The notes beneath the pieces were generated by a model, which did not search any database, had not been told where the DNA came from, and worked only from the letters and a program-made list of their open reading frames with translations. A program made the translations under genes and the position numbers. DNA of 39,703 nucleotides from Candidatus Saccharimonadota bacterium (GTDB taxonomy: Bacteria; Patescibacteriota; Saccharimonadia; Saccharimonadales; JAGQNK01): the NCBI GenBank assembly GCA_020428105.1, contig JAGQNK010000022.1, forward strand, positions 1-39,703, written 5' to 3'. Of the stretch, positions 8,280-16,386 are shown piece after piece; the stretch's first letter is position 1, and every line of letters starts with the position of its first letter.

Positions 8280-8927
8280 TTATCTTATGCCAAGTTTTGC
8301 AGTACACGCTGGCCAAGCTCCCCAGCCCTGACGGGCTTGTAGCAATTTCCCACGTGTTATTTGCTCAGCCTTACTTGCTTGATGCGGATATCCCTGGCCA
8401 CCCACAGCTTGCCAGCTAGACAAGGTGAACTGTAGTCCACCATAATAACCATTTCCGGTATTGATAGCCCAGTTGCCACCAGCCTCACACGCTGCCAAAC
8501 GATCCCAAACATCACTAGACGCCTCGCTGACAGGAGGCACATACTGCAAGGAGTGGCCTTGTTGATTACCATTTGATACATATTTAGTTGTTGAATACGA
8601 CCGACTACTGGTCTGGTTGATCGAACTTGCAGGAATAATTCGCTCTTTCAACTTTTCGTCAGCCTTAGGAATGCGAAGTTTATCGTTCGGATAGATCAAG
8701 TCTGGAAACTTGATTTTCTCGTTTGCATTATATATCCGCTGATAAGTTGTGTCGTTCTCTTTAGCAATCTTGCTCAAAGAGTCACCAGGCTTTACGGTTA
8801 CGATTTTGGCCTTTTGTTGTTCTTTTGGTTTATCTGTTTGTGATTTCTCGGCCGATGCCGATGGACTGTTTGTTGCAAAAACCAAAAGTGCAACAAATAC
8901 AGCCGCTGTCATAGCGACTAATCGCAT
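8280..8927 (-). CDS. Secreted LysM-Rpf protein (resuscitation-promoting factor-like transglycosylase)
   Basis: A 215-residue exported protein. Residues 1-26 form a signal peptide ending in SASA. Residues 42-88 are a LysM peptidoglycan-binding domain (VKPGDSLSKIAKEND, YPNDKLRIP). Residues 138-213 are an Rpf-type lysozyme-like domain, with the catalytic Glu in LAACEAGGNW, the GGLQF segment, and two Cys (CEAGG and PACTA) placed for the family's disulfide. Rpf enzymes cleave glycan strands and wake dormant Actinobacteria. A strong GGGAGGA ribosome binding site lies about 7 nt before the ATG. It converges with the unknown gene at 7823. Confidence 0.92.
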   Translation of the reverse strand: MRLVAMTAAVFVALLVFATNSPSASAEKSQTDKPKEQQKAKIVTVKPGDSLSKIAKENDTTYQRIYNANEKIKFPDLIYPNDKLRIPKADEKLKERIIPASSINQTSSRSYSTTKYVSNGNQQGHSLQYVPPVSEASSDVWDRLAACEAGGNWAINTGNGYYGGLQFTLSSWQAVGGQGYPHQASKAEQITRGKLLQARQGWGAWPACTAKLGIR

Positions 8928-9369
8928 ATATAGTTCCTCCCTTAGATAACCATAACCAAGCTACATCTTCACACAATTAAAATATTCAGTGTCCACCTGT
9001 GCGAGTCTTCAATTCGTTAGCGCCAGCTACGTTGAATGACCTGCGAGATATCGGCTGAATATTAACTCTTGATTGTAGTAGACATACTATACTTGGTTGA
9101 ACCCCGTGGATTACCCTCACATTAATTAATATTTCTAAACTTTGGATAATCGGGTTTTGTGGTGTTACTTGCAAAACTTTGCAAAAACACAAAGACCAAG
9201 ATATCGTTTATGCTATATTGTGTCAACACCCAGACCACGACTCCATATATAGCGTATCTGTTATTGGGCGTGTTGTAAGATTTCCATTTTGTTTATGTCG
9301 GAACCATATGGGCCATCTTGTTTCAAGTGTTTGAAAATATTTATAAATTGTTATAATTTAGACATACGT
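8928..9369. other. Divergent intergenic region between Rpf and kinase genes
   Basis: About 440 bp. It holds the Rpf ribosome binding site (8932-8941) and the kinase promoter at 9349-9357. Between them I see a near-direct repeat TTGCAAAAC/TTTGCAAAAAC (about 9173-9187) and an unassigned TG-C-TATATT extended -10-like site near 9209-9217, but no gene or structured RNA I can support. Confidence 0.4.
9349..9357 (+). promoter_or_regulatory. Extended -10 promoter of the P-loop kinase gene
   Basis: TG-T-TATAAT ends 12 nt before the ATG at 9370, giving a leader of about 5-6 nt with no ribosome binding site. A TTGAAA lies upstream at 9331-9336 but only 15 nt away, so the extended -10 probably dominates. 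Confidence 0.55.
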
Positions 9370-10032
9370 ATGAGCAAACTCACTTTGAACAAACCAACGC
9401 TAATTATGCTGTATGGGTTTCCAGGCTCCGGTAAGACGTTTATAGCCAGACAGCTCTGTGAAGACCTTAACGCTGCACATGTTCAGGGCGACCGTATTAG
9501 ACACGAGCTATTTGAAAAACCAAGGTATGATAAACAAGAAAACGAAGTAGTTAGTCATCTGATGGAATATATGGCCGAGGAGTTCCTGAATGCTGGTATG
9601 AGCGTTGTCTACGATACAAATGCAGCTAGAATTGGACAAAGGCGCGCACTTCGTGACCTTGCCCGAAAAGTGAAAGCCATTTCACTTCTGACGTGGATTC
9701 AAATTGACGCCGAAAGTTCATTCACTCGTAGCATTAAGAGAGATCGACGACGCTCAGATGATAAATACACCCCACAATTAGACAGAACAACCTTTGATAG
9801 TTTACTCGCAACTATGCAAAACCCCACACCTACAGAAGAGTTCATGGTTATCAGTGGTAAACATTCATATCAGACTCAGAGGAGTGCTATCGTGAAGCGA
9901 CTTTTTGACCTTGGGCTTATCACGCCAGACGTTGCAAGCAACAACTTGGCAAAACCTGGTCTTGTAAATCTAGTTCCAAATCCGATGGGTGGTCGTGTGG
10001 ACAATTCTAGACGCAATATTGTCATTCGTTAG
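9370..10032 (+). CDS. Predicted P-loop (AAA_33-type) kinase
   Basis: A 220-residue protein with Walker A GFPGSGKT (residues 16-23) after a hydrophobic strand (TLIMLY), and a QGDRIRHELF segment followed by VVYDTNAAR and basic RDRRRSDDK. This is the layout of the zeta-toxin/polynucleotide-kinase-like predicted kinases (PF13671 type), which phosphorylate small molecules or nucleic-acid ends. Its substrate is unknown. The C-terminal 40 residues (NPMGGRVDNSRRN) are likely disordered. The gene is followed after 9 nt by the YgjP-like protease, so they form an operon. I chose ATG 9370 because an in-frame upstream ATG at 9289 lies before the promoter box. Confidence 0.8.
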   Translation: MSKLTLNKPTLIMLYGFPGSGKTFIARQLCEDLNAAHVQGDRIRHELFEKPRYDKQENEVVSHLMEYMAEEFLNAGMSVVYDTNAARIGQRRALRDLARKVKAISLLTWIQIDAESSFTRSIKRDRRRSDDKYTPQLDRTTFDSLLATMQNPTPTEEFMVISGKHSYQTQRSAIVKRLFDLGLITPDVASNNLAKPGLVNLVPNPMGGRVDNSRRNIVIR

Positions 10033-10041
10033 GCAAATGAA

Positions 10042-10749
10042 ATGGCACACAAAACTGTAGATGTCCAAGGGCTTGGTGTAGTTAAGTTACACAAAAGAAG
10101 AGGCGTGCACAGCTTGAAACTTAGTGTGAGTCCAGATGGACTAATTCGTATTAGCATGCCATTTTGGGTTCCTTATTCTGCTGGTGCAGAATTTGCTCGA
10201 AATAAACGCGCGTGGATATTAGGCCAACTACTAGAACAACGAATCCTATCCAATGGCGACTTAATTGGCAAGACTCATAGACTGGAGTTTGTTACAGACA
10301 ATCATGCTCTAAACATCAGAACACGTATTACTTCTAAAGGCCAAATTCGAGTGCTCTATCCGGCACACCAGACTTTTTCCGACAAAGCTGTTCAGTCCGC
10401 TGCACACAAAGCTAGCCTTCGCGCCCTCAAACAGCAAAGTGAGAAGATTTTGCCAGTTCGTCTTCGTTCTCTGGCGACAGATCATGGGTTTAGTTATAAA
10501 AACGTTCGAATTAAACAATTGAAGAGCCGGTGGGGAAGTTGCTCTTCGGACAAAGAGATCGTTTTGAATAGTTTTCTAGTGCAGCTACCTTGGCATTTAA
10601 TCGACTATGTATTGCTGCATGAGTTGGTCCATACACGCATCATGGCGCATGGCAACCCATTCTGGACTGAGCTGAGCAAATATGTGCCAAATCTGAAGTC
10701 AGTTAGAAGAGAAATCAAGTCGCACAAACCATTTTTGCTGACAGAATAG
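10042..10749 (+). CDS. YgjP-like (WLM/DUF45) metallopeptidase
   Basis: A 235-residue protein. The C-terminal half has RWGSCSS, then LLHELVHTRIMAHGNPFW with zinc ligands H193, H197 and a third His near 203 and the catalytic E194. This is the signature of the YgjP/DUF45 family of intracellular zinc peptidases, often found with restriction-modification or DNA-repair genes. The N-terminal half (IRISMPFWVPYSAGAEFARNK) matches the family's usual opening. It overlaps no other gene but lies 9 nt after the kinase, probably on the same transcript; a possible ribosome binding site is weak. Confidence 0.88.
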   Translation: MAHKTVDVQGLGVVKLHKRRGVHSLKLSVSPDGLIRISMPFWVPYSAGAEFARNKRAWILGQLLEQRILSNGDLIGKTHRLEFVTDNHALNIRTRITSKGQIRVLYPAHQTFSDKAVQSAAHKASLRALKQQSEKILPVRLRSLATDHGFSYKNVRIKQLKSRWGSCSSDKEIVLNSFLVQLPWHLIDYVLLHELVHTRIMAHGNPFWTELSKYVPNLKSVRREIKSHKPFLLTE

Positions 10750-10766
10750 AAAAGCACAAGTATAAT
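10738..10766 (+). promoter_or_regulatory. Promoter giving a leaderless histidine kinase mRNA
   Basis: CTGACA (10738-10743), a 17-nt spacer and a perfect TATAAT (10761-10766) are followed by 7 nt and then the ATG at 10774. The -35 overlaps the last codons of the upstream gene. The start point falls on the start codon. Confidence 0.7.
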
Positions 10767-10773
10767 ATCGTGC

Positions 10774-11892
10774 ATGAGCAAACGTACACCTCTGCCATTT
10801 GTTGCTACGGCCAAAACTGTCCAACTTGAACGAGAACGACTCAATAGCCTGATAAACAGCATGGGTGATGGTGTCATCGCTATTGATGAGAACCTGAAGG
10901 TAGTGATAAGCAATGGCGCAGCACTAAACATTCTGGACATCAATTCTAGTCTGAAGGGTAGGGACATTGCCAAGGTACTGCACCTGGTGGATAACAACGG
11001 TCAGATATTGAATCTCAGGGAGATCATTTGCCAGACCAAAACCTCACAAGCTTCGCGCGAGTGGAAGCTCATCTATCCTGATAACGAGAGTATCAACCTA
11101 TACGTATCTATAGCTCCTGTAAGGCTTGGCTACGGACAACACGGTCAAAAGGGGTATGTTTTACTACTTCGCGATATCACCAGAGAAAAATCATTGGAGG
11201 AGGAGCGGGATGAGTTTATAAGTGTCGTTAGTCACGAATTACGCACACCAATCGCTATAGCTGAAGGTAACCTCAGCAATGCTCGATTCATCTTCGATCA
11301 ATCAAAGATTAAAAACATTCCAGTAGAGGAAGCCCTCAAAGAAGCGCATTCACAACTAAATTTCTTATCTGCGATGATCAATGATCTGGCAATGCTCTCT
11401 AGAGCCGAGCGCGGAACATTGACATTAGAAATTGAATCAATAAATGTTCATGACCTGATAATGGAGTTGTCCAAAGCCTATCTTCCACAGGCTGAAGCCA
11501 AAAATCTAAGCCTAAAAACTGATATAGACGAATCATTAGAATTACTGACATCATGTAAACTATATGTACGAGAAGTCCTGCAAAATTTCATTACAAATGC
11601 CATAAAGTACACTACCAAAGGCCATGTTACCATAGGAGCCAAGACCAGAAAGTCAGGAGTTGAATTTTTTGTATCTGACACTGGTGTAGGCATTAGCAAA
11701 ACCGACAAAGAAAAAGTCTTTGATAAATTTTTTCGGGCTGAAAATTTCCAAACCCGGGAAACCAACGGTACAGGACTTGGCCTATATGTGACCATGAAAC
11801 TGGCTAGACTTCTGCACGCTGAAATAAATGTCGAGAGCGAGCTCGACAAAGGCTCAACCTTTACAATATTTGTTCCAAATATTGGAAGCTAA
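10774..11892 (+). CDS. Soluble PAS-domain histidine kinase
   Basis: A 372-residue kinase without membrane segments. Residues 20-137 form a PAS-like sensor domain (NSMGDGVIAIDENLKVVISN, ending LLLRDITREK). The HisKA domain carries the phospho-acceptor H154 in VVSHELRTP. The ATPase domain shows the N box (LQNFITNAIKYT), G1 (DTGVGIS), F box (FDKFFRAE) and G2 (GTGLGLY). All catalytic motifs are intact, so it should be active. No response regulator lies in the window, so it is an orphan here. It has its own leaderless promoter and ends 7 nt before the convergent GT2 gene. Confidence 0.93.
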   Translation: MSKRTPLPFVATAKTVQLERERLNSLINSMGDGVIAIDENLKVVISNGAALNILDINSSLKGRDIAKVLHLVDNNGQILNLREIICQTKTSQASREWKLIYPDNESINLYVSIAPVRLGYGQHGQKGYVLLLRDITREKSLEEERDEFISVVSHELRTPIAIAEGNLSNARFIFDQSKIKNIPVEEALKEAHSQLNFLSAMINDLAMLSRAERGTLTLEIESINVHDLIMELSKAYLPQAEAKNLSLKTDIDESLELLTSCKLYVREVLQNFITNAIKYTTKGHVTIGAKTRKSGVEFFVSDTGVGISKTDKEKVFDKFFRAENFQTRETNGTGLGLYVTMKLARLLHAEINVESELDKGSTFTIFVPNIGS

Positions 11893-11899
11893 TTGCGAA

Positions 11900-13396
11900 T
11901 TATTTATCGGATATTCGTGGCAATGTCGGAACAACATGCATAACAGGAATACATATATTTCTGCCTTTCCACTCAATAGTCGAGAACTCGAATTTGTACG
12001 TAGATATGAATATTATGCCGATGTCTATCAGTGCGGATATAGGTAAACTCAACAGCATTATGATCGTCTTGATGCTAATTTTGCTAGTGGTTGCATGAAT
12101 TAATGCATGGGTAATTAGCAACAGTACAATCGTAACCATGGATGGAATAATCGGGACTGGTCTTTGTTCATGCATCAAGGTAGCGGCCAGGACGATAAAC
12201 GGTAAAATGAAAAAAACAAATTCCAAGAAGGCGACGATGACTGACATTTCAAGGCGCCTCCGTAGCTGAGGATATCTTGTTCGAATGGCAGACTCAAATA
12301 TCGAATTCGCATTCTTCGCTTCGGAAATACCGAGTTTATGATTCGCACGAAGAAATGAATACTTGCCGGCTTTTGCTAGTTCACGCGCAAAATAGGCTTC
12401 CAACAGTATAGTGTGCCTTACAGATTTGAACCCACCGAGTCTCATCAATGTTTCGCGGTTTACTATCCAGCAAGCGCTGGAAACAGGCTGCCTGCCAAAA
12501 CGACTCCGTGGTAGCCCAAACTCCCACCAGGCGCGCAATACTTGAAACAATAGCAAAACCGTTCTTTGCGGGTTATTGCGTATTGGCCAAACACTTACCA
12601 TCTCAAAGTTGCCTTCTACTAAACTCAAAACCAATGTACGAATGCTAGTTTTGTCTAATCTTGTATCTACCCCACAAAACATAACAAATTCACCGGTTGA
12701 TTCTTGCAAAAGCTTTTCATATGCTTGGTTTCTTGCAAGCCAGTGTTCCTGTGGTTCAACTCCTTTAACAAACCTAACGCCATCGTGCGCAAAGGAGCGT
12801 ATGATCTCTGGTGTTCTATCGTGAGAGCAATCATCCAACACTAATATTTCAAGTTTGGGATAGTCGTTATCAATAATCGATTGCAGACATTGTTGTAGCT
12901 CTGGTGTTTCGTTGCGCGCAGGTATGGCAACAGTTACCGTTGGTAAATCGGCGTCGGGTATACCTTCAGTAGATTTCACGAATCTAGACTTAAGTAAATT
13001 TTCCACCACAAAGAATAACATAGCTGCCGCTGCCAAGACTTGGAGCCACGGCAACCATTTGGCTACGCCCTGGATGGAAAAAGCAAAATTCTGAACTATG
13101 AACAAAGCAATTAAATACACTGACCCGAGGATAAAGCCTGTGCGTCGTGTTTTCTGCAAAAGGTAGTTTTCGTGCATTCTTGCATAAGCTATGCGAAACA
13201 AATTCACAAGTCTAAACAAAGCAATCCCTGCACATATTACAGTAGCCGGACTTAGATCATTCATCAATAATGCAGTACTACTGAAAGAAACAAGCACCAC
13301 AGGCATACCAACATACCAGACACGTTGCGCCCAAAATCCAGGTATATATATTAGCCACTCGGCTGCTACGCTTAGGATAGCCAATAGCACAATCAT
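11900..13396 (-). CDS. Membrane-bound family 2 glycosyltransferase
   Basis: A 498-residue protein. Several hydrophobic helices occupy residues 1-130. The GT-A catalytic domain follows (about 148-370) with TVAIPARNE, the nucleotide-binding VLDDCSHDRT, a metal-binding-like CGVDTRLD (a DxD variant), and a QVLRAWWEFGLPRSR stretch where processive GT2 enzymes carry their acceptor motifs. At least three helices follow near the C-terminus (FLEFVFFILPFIVLAATL, IPSMVTIVLLLITHALI, IKTIIMLLSLPISALIDIGI). It probably transfers a sugar from an activated donor at the inner membrane face to a lipid or polymer. It is divergent from secE; its own promoter is leaderless. Confidence 0.85.
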   Translation of the reverse strand: MIVLLAILSVAAEWLIYIPGFWAQRVWYVGMPVVLVSFSSTALLMNDLSPATVICAGIALFRLVNLFRIAYARMHENYLLQKTRRTGFILGSVYLIALFIVQNFAFSIQGVAKWLPWLQVLAAAAMLFFVVENLLKSRFVKSTEGIPDADLPTVTVAIPARNETPELQQCLQSIIDNDYPKLEILVLDDCSHDRTPEIIRSFAHDGVRFVKGVEPQEHWLARNQAYEKLLQESTGEFVMFCGVDTRLDKTSIRTLVLSLVEGNFEMVSVWPIRNNPQRTVLLLFQVLRAWWEFGLPRSRFGRQPVSSACWIVNRETLMRLGGFKSVRHTILLEAYFARELAKAGKYSFLRANHKLGISEAKNANSIFESAIRTRYPQLRRRLEMSVIVAFLEFVFFILPFIVLAATLMHEQRPVPIIPSMVTIVLLLITHALIHATTSKISIKTIIMLLSLPISALIDIGIIFISTYKFEFSTIEWKGRNICIPVMHVVPTLPRISDK

Positions 13397-13403
13397 TGTT
13401 ATG

Positions 13404-13412
13404 ACTATACCA
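13404..13412 (-). promoter_or_regulatory. Extended -10 promoter of the GT2 gene, leaderless
   Basis: On the minus strand TG-G-TATAGT is followed by 7 nt and the ATG at 13396, so transcription should start at the start codon. Confidence 0.6.
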
Positions 13413-13466
13413 TGTGAATATCTTCTTTCATATTATGTAACACTGTGATAGTATTGACTTATTCGG

Positions 13467-13486
13467 AACTACCATTCATGGTAGTT
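13467..13486. promoter_or_regulatory. Perfect 20-nt palindrome between GT2 and secE (operator candidate)
   Basis: AACTACCAT-TC-ATGGTAGTT is a 9-bp perfect inverted repeat lying in the divergent region. A TTGACT -35-like hexamer (13454-13459) directed toward secE lies just before it. No gene is transcribed into it from either side, so an operator is likelier than a terminator, though TTTT follows it on the plus strand. Confidence 0.5.
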
Positions 13487-13521
13487 TTGTAATTTTGAAG
13501 TCCTGGAGTAAGGGGAAAATA

Positions 13522-13944
13522 ATGGCAACAGATAAACAATCAAAACGCCGTACAATTAAGAAAACAGAGACAATTCGTGAAAAACAGGCAAAAGCAGGCA
13601 ATAAACAGCCAAAGAAACGTCAGATTAAAAAAGCCGCAAGTAAATTGAGCGTGCCTTTTTCATTCGTTTTCGGCTTCGCAGCTCGCATACTGCGTCCATT
13701 TCGGTTTGTACTTCGACCCTTCAAAACACGTCCAATGAAATTTACAGGACGTTTATTATACAAAATATTGGGTATTGGCTACTTCAGAAACAGCTGGCGG
13801 GAACTTCGAGAGGTTAAGTGGCCATCAAGAAGCGAAACCATCAAATTAACTATTGCTGTGTTCGTCTTTGCAACTGCCATTTCACTTGTCGTTGCAGTTC
13901 TGGACTATGGACTAGATAAGATTTTCAAACAATTACTTACTTAA
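13522..13944 (+). CDS. secE: Protein translocase subunit SecE with long basic N-terminus
   Basis: A 140-residue SecE. The C-terminal 60 residues hold the family signature (WRELREVKWPSRSE) and one membrane helix (IAVFVFATAISLVVAVL). SecE clamps SecY in the translocon. About 75 residues of Lys/Arg-rich sequence precede this core, making it twice the length of short Gram-positive SecE. I chose ATG 13522, preceded by AAGGGGAAAA, rather than the upstream in-frame TTG. nusG follows after 23 nt, the universal secE-nusG order. Confidence 0.95.
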   Translation: MATDKQSKRRTIKKTETIREKQAKAGNKQPKKRQIKKAASKLSVPFSFVFGFAARILRPFRFVLRPFKTRPMKFTGRLLYKILGIGYFRNSWRELREVKWPSRSETIKLTIAVFVFATAISLVVAVLDYGLDKIFKQLLT

Positions 13945-13967
13945 ACTGATCGAGAAAGGGTAGATAA

Positions 13968-14510
13968 ATGTCAAAAAAATATGATTCAAAAGCTCAATGG
14001 TATGCTATCCATACCTATAGCGGTTACGAAGAAAAAGTTGCGGAGAGTATTCGTCAACGAGCTGAAAGCCTAGATATGACCCTAAAGATTCTTCAGGTCC
14101 TGGTGCCTAAAGAAAAAATGATCGAGGTCAAAAACGGCAAACGCAAAGTTGTAGAAAAGAAAATATTCCAAGGCTACGTCATGGTACAGCTAAAAATGGA
14201 TGAAGAAGCTTGGTATATAGTGCGCAACACTCCTTCTGTCACCGGCTTTGTAGGTTCCGGTGCAGATCCAACACCCGTCAGTGATGAAGAAATGGAAAAG
14301 ATCATGAAACGCATGGGTCGTGAAGAACCTAAGCACAAAATCGATTACAACGTTGGAGAAGTGGTCAATATCATCGATGGACCGTTCAAGGGCTTTGATG
14401 GAACAATTAGCGAGATTGATATAGCCAAAGGCAAACTAAAAGTTCTAGTGAACATGTTCGGTCGCGAAACACCAGTAGAGCTTGATAGTCTGCAGGTAAA
14501 AAGAGTCTAG
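13968..14510 (+). CDS. nusG: Transcription termination/antitermination protein NusG
   Basis: A 180-residue NusG. The N-terminal NGN domain spans about residues 8-115 (WYAIHTYSGYEEKVAESI, GYVMVQLKMDEEAWYIVRNTP, GFVG). The C-terminal KOW domain follows (VGEVVNIIDGPFKGFDGTI). It binds RNA polymerase and couples it to ribosomes or Rho. Length and motifs are normal. GAAAGGG before the ATG is the ribosome binding site. Confidence 0.97.
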   Translation: MSKKYDSKAQWYAIHTYSGYEEKVAESIRQRAESLDMTLKILQVLVPKEKMIEVKNGKRKVVEKKIFQGYVMVQLKMDEEAWYIVRNTPSVTGFVGSGADPTPVSDEEMEKIMKRMGREEPKHKIDYNVGEVVNIIDGPFKGFDGTISEIDIAKGKLKVLVNMFGRETPVELDSLQVKRV

Positions 14511-14517
14511 GCAAATC

Positions 14518-14718
14518 ATGAACATCAATCAAGAACGAGATGACAAAGGCGTAGGTCAAATCGTTGAAGCAATCACCGTTTCTGCAGGAGCAACTACATT
14601 GGGTTTAATAGCACAAGAAGTAGCTACCAATCATAATGTTTTGGCTGGTACGGGTACAGTTGCGGCCGTAGGCATTGGTTATACTGCCATAAAATATGCA
14701 TTCAGCAGAGAAAAATAG
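14518..14718 (+). CDS. Small Gly/Ala-rich membrane protein of unknown function
   Basis: A 66-residue protein starting 7 nt after nusG. Two short hydrophobic Gly/Ala-rich segments (ITVSAGATTLGLIAQEV and LAGTGTVAAVGIGYTAIKYAF) suggest a small helical hairpin in the membrane. I know no family for it. Its tight spacing behind nusG suggests co-transcription with secE-nusG; the rplK promoter follows it. It may be a lineage-specific insertion in an otherwise universal gene order. Confidence 0.6.
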   Translation: MNINQERDDKGVGQIVEAITVSAGATTLGLIAQEVATNHNVLAGTGTVAAVGIGYTAIKYAFSREK

Positions 14719-14751
14719 CATTACTTCATTTCATTATACTTGATGCATCAC

Positions 14752-14780
14752 TAGACAACAGAGGTAATCTGTAGTAAAAT
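14752..14780 (+). promoter_or_regulatory. Promoter of rplK-rplA
   Basis: TAGACA (14752-14757), 17-nt spacer, TAAAAT (14775-14780). The predicted leader of about 70 nt has a CTACT/AGTAG hairpin (about 14795-14807) and ends with AAGGAG before the rplK ATG. It separates rplKA from secE-nusG transcription. An L1 autoregulatory site would be expected in this leader but I cannot identify it. Confidence 0.65.
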
Positions 14781-14859
14781 TATCAAGTTACGCACTACTA
14801 AAAGTAGGAGAATAGACAGAAGCTTCAATCTGAGCTATTCGCAATAAGGAGAAACTATC

Positions 14860-15288
14860 ATGGCCAAGCCGGTCAAGGCAAACCTCAAAATGAAGATCAA
14901 AGGCGGTCAAGCGAGTGCAGCACCACCAGTAGGAAGTACTCTGGGTCAACATGGCGTGAATATGATGGACTTTATTCAGCCTTTCAATGCTGAGACAAGC
15001 GATCGCATGGGACAGGATCTGACAGTCCATATCACGATTTATGAAGACCGTACTATGAGCTGGCGTGTTGTCGGTACGCCAACCGATGATCTGATTCGCA
15101 AAGCTTTAGGTATTCAAAAAGGTTCCGGCAAACCTAACACTGAAAAGATTGCCAAGAAGCTCTCAGATGCACAGTTAACCGAAATCGCTGAAGCAAAAGC
15201 TAAAGATATGAATACTGATGACATTCCAGCAGTCAAAAAGATGATTGCCGGAACTGCTCGTAGTATGGGTGTAGAGATAATAGAATAA
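14860..15288 (+). CDS. rplK: 50S ribosomal protein L11
   Basis: A 142-residue L11 of normal length. The N-terminal domain has the conserved KLKI-type start (LKMKIKGGQASAAPPVGSTLGQHGVNMMDF), and the C-terminal rRNA-binding domain ends in GTARSMGVEI. It forms the GTPase-associated centre with L10 and L7/L12. A clean AAGGAG lies 8 nt before the ATG. rplA follows after about 60 nt. Confidence 0.98.
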   Translation: MAKPVKANLKMKIKGGQASAAPPVGSTLGQHGVNMMDFIQPFNAETSDRMGQDLTVHITIYEDRTMSWRVVGTPTDDLIRKALGIQKGSGKPNTEKIAKKLSDAQLTEIAEAKAKDMNTDDIPAVKKMIAGTARSMGVEIIE

Positions 15289-15351
15289 GATTAAGCATTG
15301 TGGGACCTGCTGACACGTTATCGCAGGGCTAGTACCACGAAAGGATTTGCA

Positions 15352-16317
15352 ATGACGAAGAAGACTGAATTATTAGAAGAAGCCAAAAGTCTGAAGCTTG
15401 ACGTTTCAGCGAAAAACACTATTGCCGAAATTGAAGCAGCTATTGCAGAAACAGGTAGCGACACGAAAGTAGATGCTACTAAGGCCAATACGGCAAAAGC
15501 TGGCAAAAGAAGTGCAAAAGCACAGGCTGAAGCTGAAGAAAAAGAAGCCAAAGAAGCTCGCAAAACAGAAGCAAAGACAGAAGAAGACAAGAAGCCAAAA
15601 CAAATCCAGCGCGTCCGAAGCCGATTAGAGCGTAGAGGAAAGAACTTCCAGAAGGTTGCTGCTCTGGTAGACAACGATAAAAATTATGATCTGAAGCAAG
15701 CCCTTGAATTGGCAACTAAGACTAATCCTACAAAGTTTGATGCTTCTGTAGAAATGCATATTCGACTAGGAGTTGACCCCCGACAAGCGGACCAGAATAT
15801 TCGCGATACTATCGTGTTACCAGCCGGTACCGGGAAATCTGTACGTGTAGCTGTTTTTGCGGATACGGATGACCTTGCAAAAGCAAAGAATGCAGGTGCA
15901 GACATTGCCGCAGCAGATGAATTCTTGCAACAACTAGATAAAGGTATTGTAGATTTTGATGTACTTATTGCTGTTCCAACTCTTATGGCTAAGCTTGGTA
16001 AATACGCACGGTTGCTCGGACCAAAAGGTCTGATGCCAAACCCAAAAAGCGGTACAGTAACAACAGATATCGTCAAGGCCGTGAAAGAAGCAAAGGCCGG
16101 GCGCGTCGAATATCGCGTGGATAGCACCGGCATTATTCATGTCGGTATTGGAAAAGTCAGTTTTGGTGCAGATAAACTAAGTGAAAACGCCAAAGCCCTA
16201 ATCACATCCATCAAAGGCAATAAACCTACAAGTATCAAGGGTACCTATGTCAAGTCATTGTATATTGCGACTAGTATGGGACCAAGTATTCCGGTTGAGC
16301 TCAGCGACGTAGCCTAA
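15352..16317 (+). CDS. rplA: 50S ribosomal protein L1 with N-terminal HeH/SAP-like extension
   Basis: A 321-residue protein; ordinary L1 is about 230. The L1 core starts near residue 85 (RRGKNFQKVAALVDNDKNYDLKQAL) and includes GPKGLMPNPKSGTVT. The first 35 residues (KKTELLEEAKSLKLDVS, then a second helix IAEIEAAIA) look like an HeH/LEM- or SAP-like helix-extended-helix that often binds nucleic acid. An Ala/Lys/Glu-rich linker joins the two. L1 builds the mobile stalk and in other bacteria represses its own operon. I chose ATG 15352, preceded by AAAGGA, over the in-frame upstream start. rplJ does not follow directly, which is unusual. Confidence 0.95.
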   Translation: MTKKTELLEEAKSLKLDVSAKNTIAEIEAAIAETGSDTKVDATKANTAKAGKRSAKAQAEAEEKEAKEARKTEAKTEEDKKPKQIQRVRSRLERRGKNFQKVAALVDNDKNYDLKQALELATKTNPTKFDASVEMHIRLGVDPRQADQNIRDTIVLPAGTGKSVRVAVFADTDDLAKAKNAGADIAAADEFLQQLDKGIVDFDVLIAVPTLMAKLGKYARLLGPKGLMPNPKSGTVTTDIVKAVKEAKAGRVEYRVDSTGIIHVGIGKVSFGADKLSENAKALITSIKGNKPTSIKGTYVKSLYIATSMGPSIPVELSDVA

Positions 16318-16371
16318 AGCCAAAACAACATTATTTTACAGTAGCTTAATCTGTACAATCCGATGCAGTCC

Positions 16372-16380
16372 TGCTATAAA
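16372..16380 (+). promoter_or_regulatory. Extended -10 promoter of the HIT-family gene, leaderless
   Basis: TG-C-TATAAA ends 6 nt before the ATG at 16387, which places the transcript start on the start codon. There is no ribosome binding site. Confidence 0.6.
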
Positions 16381-16386
16381 TAATTC

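Noticed and set aside
15318-16140. Several long antisense frames over rplA
   Set aside because: They are low-complexity shadows (Phe/Leu/Ser/Ala-rich) of the Ala/Lys/Glu-rich L1 gene.
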